From NCBI RefSeq assembly GCF_029210395.1, contig NZ_JARGDP010000006.1:1-64000 (forward strand): DNA of 64,000 nt. The letters are read 5' to 3'. Positions within the stretch are counted from its first letter, which is position 1, and each line of letters starts with the position of its first letter. This stretch comes from Petrocella sp. FN5 (GTDB lineage Bacteria; Bacillota; Clostridia; Lachnospirales; Vallitaleaceae). The position numbers and the translations under genes are program-made. The notes under the pieces are model-generated. The model saw only the letters and a program-made list of their open reading frames with translations. It was not told the DNA's origin and did no database searches. This document shows positions 1 to 9,850 of the stretch, one piece after another.

Positions 1-1
1 G

Positions 2-679
2 GGAATTATTATATTGACCATCATTATGGGATTTGCCAGTGATGGTGTGAGCATGATAGGTATATTTATGAGAATCGGTGGATTTTTTGTATTTGCCATA
101 ATTAGTGGTTTAGTCTTTAACAGAGTCTTTGCCTATATGACGGAAAAATATGGTCGTAAGCGGCGCGTACCCATATACAGCCTTATACTCTGTTTAATGT
201 TTGCCTATATTGCAGAAGAATTCTTTGGTATTGCAGACATTACAGGCGCTTATTTGGCCGGTATCATCATCGCCAATCTGGGCAGTCATGATTACGTTAA
301 TGAAAAAGTTGAGATCACTTCTTATATGTTGTTTTCTCCAATTTTCTTTGCAAGTATCGGTATTAAGACGGCCATTGAGACTTTGAACTTTAGTATACTC
401 ATTTTTGCGCTGGTGTTACTAGCGATTGCTATATTGACGAAAGTGGTCGGTTGTGGTATCGGTGCCAGAATCATGGGTTATTCCAAAGAGGACGCTCTGA
501 GGATTGGTGTTGGTATGGTTTCTAGGGGAGAAGTGGCTCTGATTGTGGCCAGTAAAGGTATGTCTGTGGGATTAATTACTGATCAGGCTTTTGCGCCTCT
601 GATTATGGTAGTCCTAGTAACAACCTTGATTACGCCTATCATGTTAAAAATCGTGTACAAAGCGAAAGTGATTGTATAA
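2..679 (+). CDS. Kef-type cation/proton antiporter, C-terminal part (partial)
   Basis: This is the C-terminal ~225 residues of a monovalent cation:proton antiporter (CPA2/Kef type). The frame is open to the window edge, so the true start lies outside. The visible part is a run of hydrophobic helices with the short loops of a transporter domain. Near the end, SRGEVALIV matches the conserved (P/S)RGE(V/F)ALI segment of Kef/NhaS exchangers. The protein ends a few residues after the last helix, so no TrkA-N or TrkA-C regulatory domain is fused. The expected role is membrane K+ or Na+/H+ exchange. The exact ion cannot be told from this fragment. Confidence 0.85.
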   Translation, partial: GIIILTIIMGFASDGVSMIGIFMRIGGFFVFAIISGLVFNRVFAYMTEKYGRKRRVPIYSLILCLMFAYIAEEFFGIADITGAYLAGIIIANLGSHDYVNEKVEITSYMLFSPIFFASIGIKTAIETLNFSILIFALVLLAIAILTKVVGCGIGARIMGYSKEDALRIGVGMVSRGEVALIVASKGMSVGLITDQAFAPLIMVVLVTTLITPIMLKIVYKAKVIV

Positions 680-710
680 TTCATAATAGTGAAAAAACAG
701 TGTTATCAAC

Positions 711-759
711 ATAAGAACCCATAAAGGACAGATTAATATGTTCCTGTATGGGTTCTTAT
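711..759 (+). terminator. hairpin terminator after the antiporter gene
   Basis: A perfect 13-bp inverted repeat has arms at 711-723 (ATAAGAACCCATA) and 747-759. It lies 31 bases after the antiporter stop and before the next promoter. The bases after it are T/A-rich but not a strict T-run, so termination is likely rather than certain. Confidence 0.6.
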
Positions 760-774
760 ATTATTCTGAAAATA

Positions 775-803
775 TTGTCACACACGGCAGGATGTGAGAT
801 AAT
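775..803 (+). promoter_or_regulatory. promoter of the phosphoesterase gene
   Basis: TTGTCA (775-780), a 17-base spacer, and GATAAT (798-803) preceded by TGA form a sigma-A type promoter with an extended -10. It sits 20 bases before the gene start at 824. Confidence 0.6.
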
Positions 804-823
804 AGTACAAAGGTGGTGGAGTT

Positions 824-1543
824 ATGAGAACAGCAATTCTTTCAGATATTCATGGTAATGATGTTGCTTTTGAAGCGGTTGTACAAGATATGAATCATCA
901 AAATATCAACAACATAATCTTTTTAGGTGATTTAGTGGCAAAAGGCCCCCAGCCTAAAGAGGTTTTTGAGAGAATGATGGCACTGAAACCTCTAGTCTGG
1001 CTAAAAGGCAACACAGATGCGTGGTTGGATGATGCTATGATTGATATATTACCAACAACTAAAAAAGAAATTCTACTTTTAGCTTATTATGACTATATGG
1101 CACATCGGCTAGAAGGAAGTGAAATGGATGCGCTCATTGCTCAAAAGAAGATGAGCCACCTTCATATTGAGCACTATGATATTTTGTGTGTTCACGGCTC
1201 ACCCCTTGGTATGGACGACGGAATGGACCCATTAGAAAAACCGGAAAAACTAGAACGCCAGCTTAAATACTCAGAAGAAGGCGTTGTTTTATTTGGACAT
1301 ACCCATAAGCAAATAAGTCATAGATATCATGTTCATCGATTGATTAATCCGGGCGCCGTGGGGGTTTGCAACCATAAAAATGATACACGGGCGGCTTATG
1401 CTATCATGGATACCAATACGGGTTTTAACGTTGAGCTTAGGCAAGTGGCTTATGATCTGGATTTGGTTTATAAAATTGCATCAGAACGTTCTTTTCCTAA
1501 TATGGAAGACTATAGGAATCTATTAACGGTGAACGAGGGATAA
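824..1543 (+). CDS. calcineurin-like metallophosphoesterase (YfcE/protein phosphatase type)
   Basis: This 239-aa cytoplasmic enzyme has all motifs of the binuclear metallophosphoesterase fold: D8-x-H10 in SDIHGN, GD at 35-36, GNTD at 62-65, H124 in VHGSP, GHTH at 158-161 and NPGAVG at 175-180. Family members hydrolyse phosphodiesters or phosphoproteins with Mn2+ or similar metals; the substrate here is unknown. The start follows a GGTGG ribosome site and a good promoter. The gene ends 12 bases before the secreted carboxypeptidase gene, so the two may be co-transcribed. Confidence 0.9.
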   Translation: MRTAILSDIHGNDVAFEAVVQDMNHQNINNIIFLGDLVAKGPQPKEVFERMMALKPLVWLKGNTDAWLDDAMIDILPTTKKEILLLAYYDYMAHRLEGSEMDALIAQKKMSHLHIEHYDILCVHGSPLGMDDGMDPLEKPEKLERQLKYSEEGVVLFGHTHKQISHRYHVHRLINPGAVGVCNHKNDTRAAYAIMDTNTGFNVELRQVAYDLDLVYKIASERSFPNMEDYRNLLTVNEG

Positions 1544-1555
1544 ACGGGTGTTGGT

Positions 1556-3046
1556 ATGAATCGTAGTGATTGCTTAAAAAGGATTTTGAACATCCTACTG
1601 GTACTGTTTTTAGGTGTAATGATGAAACAAGAGATAAGTGGTGCTGAAATGACGTTCATAGAATTGGAAAAAGGTAGTGCATATACTTATGATCAACTTC
1701 ATGAGATTGCTATAGAACTAAGTGAAGCATACCCACAGATTCTACAGTACGAATATCTTGTAGAATCTTTTGATCAGCGTTCTATTTTTGCTTTAATAAT
1801 GACAGAAAATGAAACATACTTAGAACCCAATCTTATCTATGGAGAGCGTATGCATTATATGGTGGATGCAGGGTTACATGCAAGAGAGGATGTTAATCCG
1901 ATATTGGTCCTTAAGATGATTGAAGATTATGCCAAAGCCTATATGAATCATGAGAAGATTCAAGGCATAGATCTTAGAGAGGTTCTTGGACGTTCAGTAT
2001 TTCATTTTCTACCGGTAACAAATCCCGATGGTTTTGAATTGGCTAGGCGAGGACTAGAAGCTGTAAGGACTGAACAAGCAAGAATTGCTTTGAATCAGGT
2101 GTCAGGTGTTTTTGTAGATCAGTGGGACATATACAAGGATAATACTCTGTACAAAAGTCAACCGTCCAGTGCTTTCTACGCCGGTTCGAGAGCCGGTAGC
2201 GAACTGGAAACGGTTATCTTGATGGATTATATACTTCGGTATGATTTTAGGAATTTTATTACTATGCACTCAAGAGGTGAGGTCGTGTTTTGGGACAACC
2301 CTAATATGCCGGAGCGTTTTAGACTTAGAGCCAAGGCCTTGGCCAAGGAAATCGATACTTTTATAGGTTATGAGATGGGTCAACCAAAAACCGCTGTACA
2401 GATGACCGGTTATGCATCTGATTTTGCTGCAGCCATGACCTTAAAGCCTATGATAACTGTGGAGTCACTGCCGATAACAACTCAGTTACCGACGCCACAG
2501 GCATTATACAGTAATACTTATGAGAAAGTCAAGATTATACCCCTTCTGGCAGAACGGGTAGGAAGAAGAACCGGCTATCTGGAATACAGATTATATGTAG
2601 AAGATCATTATGTAAGAGATTTTGATGATCGGGCCTATGCCATTGCTCATAGCATCAAATCAGAAGGTATCATCGTTAAAGATGAAGGTAAACCAATCCT
2701 ATATATTGGTGACCATGCTATTAGAAAAGAAGGGAATCTATATCTGTTAAGCACACATTATCCGGTTCAGACATCCGAGGCAACTTCAGAAGAAACAGAC
2801 GATAAGAGACCGGAAGAACTGAGTCCGGATACTGAAGACATAAATGAAGAAGCAACTTTTGAGCGTATCTATTATGAGGGTTATCCGGTTATTCATATCA
2901 AGGTGGAAGAGGAAAGGGTTGTAGGCGACGTACCAGCCATATTGCTTAACAATCGAACCATGGTACCCCTTAGAGTCATAGGGGAAGCCCTTGGTGTTGA
3001 TATTACTTGGGATCAATCGACCTATACGGTAAGTCTTACAAAATAG
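1556..3046 (+). CDS. secreted M14 zinc carboxypeptidase with C-terminal copper-amine-oxidase-type N domain
   Basis: This 496-aa exported protein has an N-terminal hydrophobic signal at about residues 8-24. The M14 carboxypeptidase core shows zinc ligands H108 and E111 (HARE), NPDG at 156-159, the third ligand H238 (TMHSR) and a candidate catalytic glutamate E303 (VESLP). After an acidic linker (about 395-430), the last ~55 residues match a copper amine oxidase N-like domain (LNNRTMVPLR..ALG). That module is common on Firmicute exported proteins and is thought to bind the cell surface. The likely role is trimming peptides or peptidoglycan stems outside the cell; the substrate is unknown. Confidence 0.85.
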   Translation: MNRSDCLKRILNILLVLFLGVMMKQEISGAEMTFIELEKGSAYTYDQLHEIAIELSEAYPQILQYEYLVESFDQRSIFALIMTENETYLEPNLIYGERMHYMVDAGLHAREDVNPILVLKMIEDYAKAYMNHEKIQGIDLREVLGRSVFHFLPVTNPDGFELARRGLEAVRTEQARIALNQVSGVFVDQWDIYKDNTLYKSQPSSAFYAGSRAGSELETVILMDYILRYDFRNFITMHSRGEVVFWDNPNMPERFRLRAKALAKEIDTFIGYEMGQPKTAVQMTGYASDFAAAMTLKPMITVESLPITTQLPTPQALYSNTYEKVKIIPLLAERVGRRTGYLEYRLYVEDHYVRDFDDRAYAIAHSIKSEGIIVKDEGKPILYIGDHAIRKEGNLYLLSTHYPVQTSEATSEETDDKRPEELSPDTEDINEEATFERIYYEGYPVIHIKVEEERVVGDVPAILLNNRTMVPLRVIGEALGVDITWDQSTYTVSLTK

Positions 3047-3118
3047 GATGTAAAGTGAGTAGATGTTAATAATATAAAGGCAGTTATTAGGGATGTATTA
3101 AGATGAGGAGGGTATAAT

Positions 3119-4471
3119 ATGGATAACAATCTAAACGGACTAATAACAAAATGGAGCAATCAATCATGTCGCGCAAATAAGGTGAATAAGGAATTATATG
3201 CAAGGTATGAAGTAAAACGAGGCCTTAGAGATATAGATGGTAAAGGGGTTTTGGCTGGGTTGACTCGGATTGGAGAGGTTCACTCTTATATTATATCCGA
3301 TGGTAAATCGATACCGGTCCCAGGTCGATTAAGCTATAGAGGTGTTAATGTAGAAGACTTGGTCAATGGATTTTTGAAAGACGAACGATTTGGTTTTGAA
3401 GAAACCTGTTTTCTACTTCTTGTAGGACACCTTCCGGATGCTATTGAGCTTCGGGATTTTCGGGGTTTAATTGCCAACAATTATGACCTACCGGATGACT
3501 TTGTTCGTGACATCATCATGAAAGCACCAAGTAAAGACTTAATGAATACCATTGCAAGGAGTGTATTGACACTTTTTTGTTTTGATGATCAGGCCGATGA
3601 CCTAAGTGAGAGAAATGTGTTTAGGCAAAGCATACAGTTGATTGCGCATTTTCCCCTCTTGGCGATTTATGGTTATCAAGCTTACGCCCATTATCATGAA
3701 AAGAAAAGCTTTGTCATCCACTCACCAAGAAAGGATTTAAGTATTGCGGAAAATATTTTGTTCATGTTAAGGCATGACAATCAACATACGGATCTAGAAG
3801 CCAAGTTATTGGATTTGGCTTTGGTACTCCATGCAGAACATGGTGGTGGTAACAATTCCACCTTTACAACCCATGTTGTATCATCCGCTTATACAGATAT
3901 ATATTCAGTGGTGGCGGCAGCCATGGGTTCTTTAAAAGGACTTCGACATGGTGGGGCCAATATTAAAGTGGTGGAAATGTTTGAAGAGATCAAAGCCAAC
4001 GTAGACGATTGGCAAGATCCTGACGAGGTCAGCAACTATGTGGAAAAACTTGTAACCAAACAGGCCTATGACAGAACCGGTTTGGTTTATGGAATCGGTC
4101 ATGCGGTATATTCTATATCGGATCCTAGGGCCATTATTTTTAAGAGCTATGTTAGGGAACTGGCTAAGGAAAAGGGATTGGACAAAGAATTTGAGCTTTA
4201 TAATCTAGTAGAAAAACTGGCACCTGAAGTCATAGGTAAGCACCGGAAAATCTATAAAGGCATATCTGCCAATGTGGATTTTTATTCAGGGTTTGTATAC
4301 AGGATGTTGGACATACCACAGCAACTTTTTACACCACTTTTTGCAATAGCAAGGATTAGTGGTTGGTGTGCCCATATCCTTGAAGAATTAGCTAACGACG
4401 GTAAAATTATTCGTCCGGCTTATAACTGTGTAGAACCTAAACGAATATATTTACCCCTGGAAAAAAGATAA
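3119..4471 (+). CDS. gltA: citrate (or 2-methylcitrate) synthase
   Basis: This 450-aa enzyme condenses acetyl-CoA (or propionyl-CoA) with oxaloacetate. The key motifs are HAEHGGGNNST (H238/H241), RHGGAN (H277) and GHAVY..DPRA (H328, D335), which carry the catalytic His/His/Asp set. The family is usually 370-440 residues, and this one has an extra N-terminal ~40 residues as in many clostridial forms. A strong GAGGAGGG site precedes the ATG. No aconitase or isocitrate dehydrogenase gene is adjacent, so it may serve glutamate synthesis in an incomplete TCA cycle. It ends two bases before the convergent AraC gene. Confidence 0.92.
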   Translation: MDNNLNGLITKWSNQSCRANKVNKELYARYEVKRGLRDIDGKGVLAGLTRIGEVHSYIISDGKSIPVPGRLSYRGVNVEDLVNGFLKDERFGFEETCFLLLVGHLPDAIELRDFRGLIANNYDLPDDFVRDIIMKAPSKDLMNTIARSVLTLFCFDDQADDLSERNVFRQSIQLIAHFPLLAIYGYQAYAHYHEKKSFVIHSPRKDLSIAENILFMLRHDNQHTDLEAKLLDLALVLHAEHGGGNNSTFTTHVVSSAYTDIYSVVAAAMGSLKGLRHGGANIKVVEMFEEIKANVDDWQDPDEVSNYVEKLVTKQAYDRTGLVYGIGHAVYSISDPRAIIFKSYVRELAKEKGLDKEFELYNLVEKLAPEVIGKHRKIYKGISANVDFYSGFVYRMLDIPQQLFTPLFAIARISGWCAHILEELANDGKIIRPAYNCVEPKRIYLPLEKR

Positions 4472-4472
4472 G

Positions 4473-5198
4473 TCACTCATTCTCATATTTCATCGTTGAC
4501 TTGCGAAATTCTAAAGGGGTCATATGGGTAACACGCCTAAAAGTTCTTGAAAAATAGTTATGGCTTGAAAAGTCCAATAATGTTGCGATTTCAGTTACGG
4601 TCATTTGAGAGTATGTTAAGAAATTCTTTGCAAGCTCAGTTTTTTTGTCTTGTATAAATCGGGTTAAGGTTATGCCAACCTCTTTTTTGAATAATTTGGA
4701 CAAATAATCAGGATGAAGGCCAAAGATAGCGGCCAGCCTGTTGACAGTAAGTTTTTCATTGGCGTGGGCATGGATATATTTTATGATTTTGGATACAGGG
4801 TAGTGGTAGGCTTCCTGATGAAAATCGTGAATGAGGTCAATAAACTCATTGATCATATGGTACTCAAAAGCCATGAGTTTTTCCATGTTTTGAGTATCAT
4901 CAATATCATTAATGAGGATGTCGCTGAGGGCAAAGGCATCCTCATAGTTAACGCCGGCTTCAATAGCACTTCTCGCAAACAAGGAACACCAGATAATTAA
5001 GGAGTTACGCTTGGAGCGTATCTTATTTTTGGAGAGGGTTGCTCTTTCTAGGGTGTTGATGGTATCCATTGTACGAATGGCTTGCGTACGTAAACCTAGT
5101 CTCATTTCATTTAATAATTTCACTTCAAATGTATAAGAAGGATGTGTATACTCTCTTGTGAGGTTACGTAAACGTTCTTTTTTTATTGACTTTTTCAC
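4473..5198 (-). CDS. AraC-family transcriptional regulator
   Basis: This 241-aa regulator has a C-terminal AraC/XylS DNA-binding domain at about residues 135-235 with two helix-turn-helix units (LAAIFGLHPDYLSKLFKK, then VTEIATLLDFSSHNYFSRTFRR). The N-terminal half is helical and carries an IWCSLFARSAIEAGV segment, seen in small clostridial AraC proteins, instead of a cupin. It is transcribed away from the sugar-binding protein gene at 5349. It therefore probably controls that gene and the GH13-like enzyme gene; this is inferred from position only. Confidence 0.88.
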   Translation of the reverse strand: MKKSIKKERLRNLTREYTHPSYTFEVKLLNEMRLGLRTQAIRTMDTINTLERATLSKNKIRSKRNSLIIWCSLFARSAIEAGVNYEDAFALSDILINDIDDTQNMEKLMAFEYHMINEFIDLIHDFHQEAYHYPVSKIIKYIHAHANEKLTVNRLAAIFGLHPDYLSKLFKKEVGITLTRFIQDKKTELAKNFLTYSQMTVTEIATLLDFSSHNYFSRTFRRVTHMTPLEFRKSTMKYENE

Positions 5199-5348
5199 AA
5201 AACCCGCTCCTTTGCCTTATGTGTTGTTAAATACGTTCATATCAGTTTTGTGCATATTATATCAGAAAAATGACAGAAAGGACAGATATATGGTCATATA
5301 ATTAAAATGTATCAAGAAAAAATATAAATAAGGAATTGGGAGGATTTT

Positions 5349-6671
5349 ATGAAAAAGCAATTACAACAATTATTAGCATTGGTATTGGTACTTGCACTAG
5401 TAGTAGGTTGTGGCGCAGGCCAAGAGAAAGTCGAAGGAGATGTAACAAGCTCTCAAGAATCCGGAACAACAGAGAGTGGAAATGAAGAAGTCAAAGATGA
5501 TGTAGAAGTGATTATGTATCAGAATAAGGTAGAGATTGGTGAACAACTGGTGGCATTTGCAACGCTATATGAAGGGTTAACAGGTGTTAAAGTTACCGTT
5601 AAGACATCAGGCGGTGATGCACCCTATCAAGAAAACCTAAAAGCTGAGTTTCAGTCCGATAAACAACCGGATATCTTTATTATTGAAGGCATGGGCGGGT
5701 ACAATACATGGAATAGTAAAATGGCAACCTTTGAAGGTGATGAATGGATTGATTTGACAGCCCTTGAATTTGTTGTGGATGATCAAGTCTATGGATTTCC
5801 CGTTGCGGTTGAAGCTTGGGGTATGGGTTATAACAAAGCAATACTTGAAGAAGCAGGTGTTGATCCTACAACATTAACTTCCCAAGAAGCCTTTAAAGCA
5901 GCTTTTGAGAAAATAGATGCACAAAAAGACAGCTTAGGTCTTGATAGTGTTGTCGCAATGGCGGTTGGTCCAGAGCTTCGTTGGGTAACAGGTCTTCATA
6001 ATTTCAATGGCTACCTATCAGCGGGTCTTGAATATGGAGATCGTTCCGTATTAGATAAGCTACTAAAAGGTGAAGCGGATAGAGAACGTTTAGAAGAATA
6101 TGCAGATTGGGTAGAAATATTATTTGACTATGCAGAGAAACGCATTCTTCTTACGGGTAATTATGATGCACAAGTTGGTGCTTTTGCAACAGGTAAAACA
6201 GCTTTCATTCATCAAGGTAACTGGATTGACCCATGGTTAGCTGAAAATGGTGTTGATTTTGAGATGGGCTATGTACCTCATGCATCCGTTGCCGGTGAAC
6301 ATAATGCCATCTTTATTGGTGCACCTTCATACTATGTTCTTAATAAGGATAGTGAACATCTTGATGAGGCAAAAGCATTCCTAAACTTTATAGCAACATC
6401 AGAAGAAGGTCATAATTATATGGTCAATGAAGCCAAAATGATACCTGCATTTACAAATGTGACAATGACGCCAGATGCGCCCTTGTCAGCAGATGTAGCA
6501 AAATGGCTCGTCAAAGAGAAGGGGGCTTATACTTGGCTTCAAAATGATATGCCTGACGGCTTTGGTATGGGTACCATAGGACCAATATATGAGTCTTTTG
6601 CAAAAGGTGATATTACAAAAGCAGAATTTGCGAATCAATTGGCTGGGAAAATTGAAGAATTGGCGAATTAG
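5349..6671 (+). CDS. sugar ABC transporter substrate-binding lipoprotein (family 1)
   Basis: This 440-aa lipoprotein has signal peptide MKKQLQQLLALVLVLALVVG and the acylated cysteine C21, followed by a Ser/Glu-rich linker. The rest has the fold signatures of MalE/UgpB-like binding proteins (PDIFIIEG, GYNKAILEEAG, GKTAFIHQGNW, APSYYVLNK). It would bind an oligosaccharide or glycoside outside the membrane. No permease or ATPase genes are next to it, which is unusual. The following gene is a GH13-like enzyme, and the divergent AraC regulator probably controls both. The start has a GGGAGG site. Confidence 0.9.
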   Translation: MKKQLQQLLALVLVLALVVGCGAGQEKVEGDVTSSQESGTTESGNEEVKDDVEVIMYQNKVEIGEQLVAFATLYEGLTGVKVTVKTSGGDAPYQENLKAEFQSDKQPDIFIIEGMGGYNTWNSKMATFEGDEWIDLTALEFVVDDQVYGFPVAVEAWGMGYNKAILEEAGVDPTTLTSQEAFKAAFEKIDAQKDSLGLDSVVAMAVGPELRWVTGLHNFNGYLSAGLEYGDRSVLDKLLKGEADRERLEEYADWVEILFDYAEKRILLTGNYDAQVGAFATGKTAFIHQGNWIDPWLAENGVDFEMGYVPHASVAGEHNAIFIGAPSYYVLNKDSEHLDEAKAFLNFIATSEEGHNYMVNEAKMIPAFTNVTMTPDAPLSADVAKWLVKEKGAYTWLQNDMPDGFGMGTIGPIYESFAKGDITKAEFANQLAGKIEELAN

Positions 6672-6679
6672 TTGAACCA

Positions 6680-6735
6680 CTACCTACAACATACAGTAGT
6701 GAATGCTTGATATGCTATTTATATGTTGTAGGTAG
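6680..6735 (+). terminator. hairpin between binding protein and GH13-like gene
   Basis: A perfect 14-bp inverted repeat (CTACCTACAACATA at 6680-6693, complement at 6722-6735) follows the binding-protein stop by 8 bases and is followed by ATTTATT. It may be a partial terminator or mRNA-stabilising hairpin that makes the binding protein more abundant than the downstream enzyme. Confidence 0.6.
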
Positions 6736-6776
6736 ATTTATTCAAAGGAATAGGTTCAATTAAGAGGAGGTGTTGG

Positions 6777-9700
6777 ATGGAGTCCGGTAAAAAAATTCGA
6801 TTAAATGAAATGAAAACAATTGAATATATACAACAGATACAGCAAGTGTTGGATAAGAGTGACCACTATGAGGCGGTTAAGACGGTAACAAAAGACCATA
6901 TGGGTGTAAAAATAATAAACGCTCATGAGACTTTATTTGGGTTTTGGGTTCCGGGAATGGGTCGTGGATACATCCATCAATTTGCCTCATCCCTCTATCT
7001 TGAGATTCTAAAACCAAAAGTCAGAAAAGTTGAAGAGGCTTTGAATACCCAGGAAGTTACTATGGACATTGTTCATCTGCCTCTTATGGTGGTTGAAGAT
7101 TATTTGATAGGTGTAGTAGAAGGCTTAACACGGGGTAACAAAGAGCAACTGGGTGACTTGTATTGGTTAGTGGTGGATATGGATGACCGTAAAAAGTACA
7201 TTCGAGATCCTTTAAGCTGCTCAGTACCTTTTGGTATCTATGGGCCATCAGAAGTATTTGATATGGAAACGATGTTTCATAATAGAAAGGACATGGATTA
7301 TTTTCATCAAAACCATTTGGCTATTTACCCAGATGGCTCTTACCAGGCCAATCATATCGGTTCCTGTTTGGAGATTCATACCCAAACAGCAACGGAGGAA
7401 GGTACTTTGGAAATGCTGGCAAAACGTTTTCAGACTATCGGTGAGAAGATTCAAAGAAGTATAGATCAAGATTCTGAAGATCTATATGATCAATTAAGTA
7501 ATAAAGACCTTAACTATATAGGTTTTGATACCATAGAATTAATGCCGGAAGTACCAACATCAGAAAGAGAACATATTAAAGCAGAAACGGGAGAGTTTTT
7601 TACAATTGTAAATAAAAATACAGAGCGTATGACGGTTCGACTTAAAAAGCCGAATATATCCAACTGGGGTTATGATACGCCTATTTATGGATCCGTTGCA
7701 GTGAGCCCATCACTTCTTGGGACCTTAAGACCGAATGAATTATTAGGGTTGATTGAAACTTTACATAATATGCCGGGTCGACCCATTCAGATCTGTATTG
7801 ATTCGGTTCTTGGTCATTGTGATTTTCAAGGCGCTTTTCTTTTGGAAAGCTTTGATGAAGTGCCACAAGATACACTTAATCCCAAATACATACACAGCAG
7901 TTTTTTAACAGGTCCTAATATGTATGGCAGAGATATTGATTTTTCCAGCCCAAACGTTAAAGCCATGTTATTAGAGATGCTCAGGAGAAAAGTGGATTAT
8001 GGCTTTGACTGTATTCGGATTGATGGGGCACAGGATTTCATTAAGGCCAGAGACAACCGTACCGGTTTCCGGATTCAGGATGATGCGTTTCTAAAGGAAC
8101 TGGTGAGTATAGAGCAGAATATTAATGGTTTAATAAGGCATCCGGATATTAATCTTGAAGATGGGCGACCATGGCCGGATGATCTAAACTGGCTTTATAA
8201 TTCGAAATATCTAGATCACACCATAGAAATGAACCTACCCCATGATGTAATACCTAAGCAATGGAGTCCGATTATTTTTGCCCATAATGTTCATGGTAAG
8301 TACAAGTGGTTCATGGATAAATGGGATCGCTTTGTTGAGGTTTTTAGATACGGAGAACACTGGATCACCGGTCAGTCCAATCATGATAATGCAAGGTATT
8401 TCTATAAGATGGTATCGTCTCAATCATCGCTTGAGTATAAACCTGGAGATGCTTTTTCCAATTACTATAACCAATACCTTGGGGATACAAAAAAACAAGT
8501 GGTCCATCATGCCATGGACCATGAGGCACTTTCGGCTTTGATGCTAGGATTTTTACCGGGGCATCCTATGTTTTTACTTAATGCCTTGGTACATACGCCT
8601 TGGATGTTTCTTAGGGATATAGACGCCACCTATAGTGTTGAGATTCTGGCTTCAGAAGGTGCAAAATTTTTCGAGTGGTATGTAGATGAAGCCACCTTTA
8701 TGAGGAAAGACAATTTTACCTTGCTAAAAAGACAAGGCTTAGATGACTATAACCTACTAATCAAAGTACTTCAGTACTTATATGATCTACAGTCAAAAGT
8801 TAAAACAGATGCCCTAACAGCACGTGTGCTTTTTGAAGATCCAGGGGAAGAAGGATGTTATGAAGATGTTGAAGCAATCAAAAGTCAACTTAGCCGCTTA
8901 GTCCAACCAGAAACCAAAGAAGATAAAACATACGTCGATTTGTTGGTAAAACAAATGCAAAAAGATGCTCACGATTCAGAACAAAGAAGGATCAATGCAA
9001 GACAACTCTTTGAGAAAAATCTAAGCTTTTTAAAGAGGGCTTTACTAGATGTGACCAAGGATACAGAAGATAATAATCATATAGGAAATGAAAAAAGGAT
9101 AAGATCATTGAATCAGCAACTGGATAAACTGGCGTATTTAAGTGGTTTAAATGAAATGCAGCTGATGATGCTCCTTGAACATAGCAGAAAACAAAATGCT
9201 TATGATGTACAAGCTTGGTCTACAGATTCAAAATTAGTTGAACTTATGCCTAAGAAGGCCCGGTTCTATACTGATTCCGGTAGTATCGACCTTAGAAAAA
9301 TGGCAAGTGTTTTTATGAAGGACGCTATCTTGGCTTGTAAAGTTCATCGCTATGAGGATCGTATAAATCCGGCTCATACCAGATTCAACTTTAATCTACG
9401 ACAGTTTAGAATACGTCATCCATGGCTGATGTACAATTCGGTCAATCATGTGCGAAAAGACTATTTTGCCAGAAAATTATATATAAACGGTGCCAAAGAA
9501 ACCGGAGAATGGGGTGACAAAGGTGATACAGTCCTATGTAACACAATCTATTATGGCTGGCGCACATCGCCGGATGAGACCACTCAGATATTCTTCATTG
9601 CCAATATGGAAGGTGCGACGATTGATCTTTGTCCTTTAAATATTTTTCTGAATTTTGAAGGGGAATGGAAAGTGGGCCTCCATTCACCAACATTAGCATT

Positions 9701-9788
9701 AGAGAAAAAAGCCATGAACAAAGAAGATCAAATAAAAGACTTTAAAAATGGTGAAGCACTCATATTGGAAAGAAAATTAATAGTCTAA
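6777..9788 (+). CDS. GH13-like glycoside hydrolase/phosphorylase, possibly glucosylglycerol hydrolase family
   Basis: This 1003-aa soluble protein has no signal peptide. The central part carries GH13 (alpha-amylase clan) landmarks: GFDCIRID at 409-416, with D416 the candidate nucleophile after Arg414; E484 in TIEMNLPH as the candidate acid/base; and NHDN at 535-538 (region IV). The N-terminal ~400 residues and C-terminal ~400 residues are not typical amylase domains. Length and architecture suggest the glucosylglycerol hydrolase (GghA) group, but this is from memory of the family and is not proven. It follows a sugar-binding lipoprotein gene and a strong GAGGAGG site. It probably acts in the cytoplasm on an imported alpha-glucoside. 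Confidence 0.6.
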   Translation: MESGKKIRLNEMKTIEYIQQIQQVLDKSDHYEAVKTVTKDHMGVKIINAHETLFGFWVPGMGRGYIHQFASSLYLEILKPKVRKVEEALNTQEVTMDIVHLPLMVVEDYLIGVVEGLTRGNKEQLGDLYWLVVDMDDRKKYIRDPLSCSVPFGIYGPSEVFDMETMFHNRKDMDYFHQNHLAIYPDGSYQANHIGSCLEIHTQTATEEGTLEMLAKRFQTIGEKIQRSIDQDSEDLYDQLSNKDLNYIGFDTIELMPEVPTSEREHIKAETGEFFTIVNKNTERMTVRLKKPNISNWGYDTPIYGSVAVSPSLLGTLRPNELLGLIETLHNMPGRPIQICIDSVLGHCDFQGAFLLESFDEVPQDTLNPKYIHSSFLTGPNMYGRDIDFSSPNVKAMLLEMLRRKVDYGFDCIRIDGAQDFIKARDNRTGFRIQDDAFLKELVSIEQNINGLIRHPDINLEDGRPWPDDLNWLYNSKYLDHTIEMNLPHDVIPKQWSPIIFAHNVHGKYKWFMDKWDRFVEVFRYGEHWITGQSNHDNARYFYKMVSSQSSLEYKPGDAFSNYYNQYLGDTKKQVVHHAMDHEALSALMLGFLPGHPMFLLNALVHTPWMFLRDIDATYSVEILASEGAKFFEWYVDEATFMRKDNFTLLKRQGLDDYNLLIKVLQYLYDLQSKVKTDALTARVLFEDPGEEGCYEDVEAIKSQLSRLVQPETKEDKTYVDLLVKQMQKDAHDSEQRRINARQLFEKNLSFLKRALLDVTKDTEDNNHIGNEKRIRSLNQQLDKLAYLSGLNEMQLMMLLEHSRKQNAYDVQAWSTDSKLVELMPKKARFYTDSGSIDLRKMASVFMKDAILACKVHRYEDRINPAHTRFNFNLRQFRIRHPWLMYNSVNHVRKDYFARKLYINGAKETGEWGDKGDTVLCNTIYYGWRTSPDETTQIFFIANMEGATIDLCPLNIFLNFEGEWKVGLHSPTLALEKKAMNKEDQIKDFKNGEALILERKLIV

Positions 9789-9809
9789 CACGTTCCCCCT
9801 TAAATATAC

Positions 9810-9850
9810 AAAAGGCGCAATCGGATGTAGTATAACCGATTGCGCCTTTT
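9810..9850 (+). terminator. rho-independent terminator
   Basis: A perfect 15-bp stem, AAAAGGCGCAATCGG (9810-9824) with its complement at 9836-9850 ending TTTT, lies 22 bases after the GH13-like gene. Confidence 0.9.
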
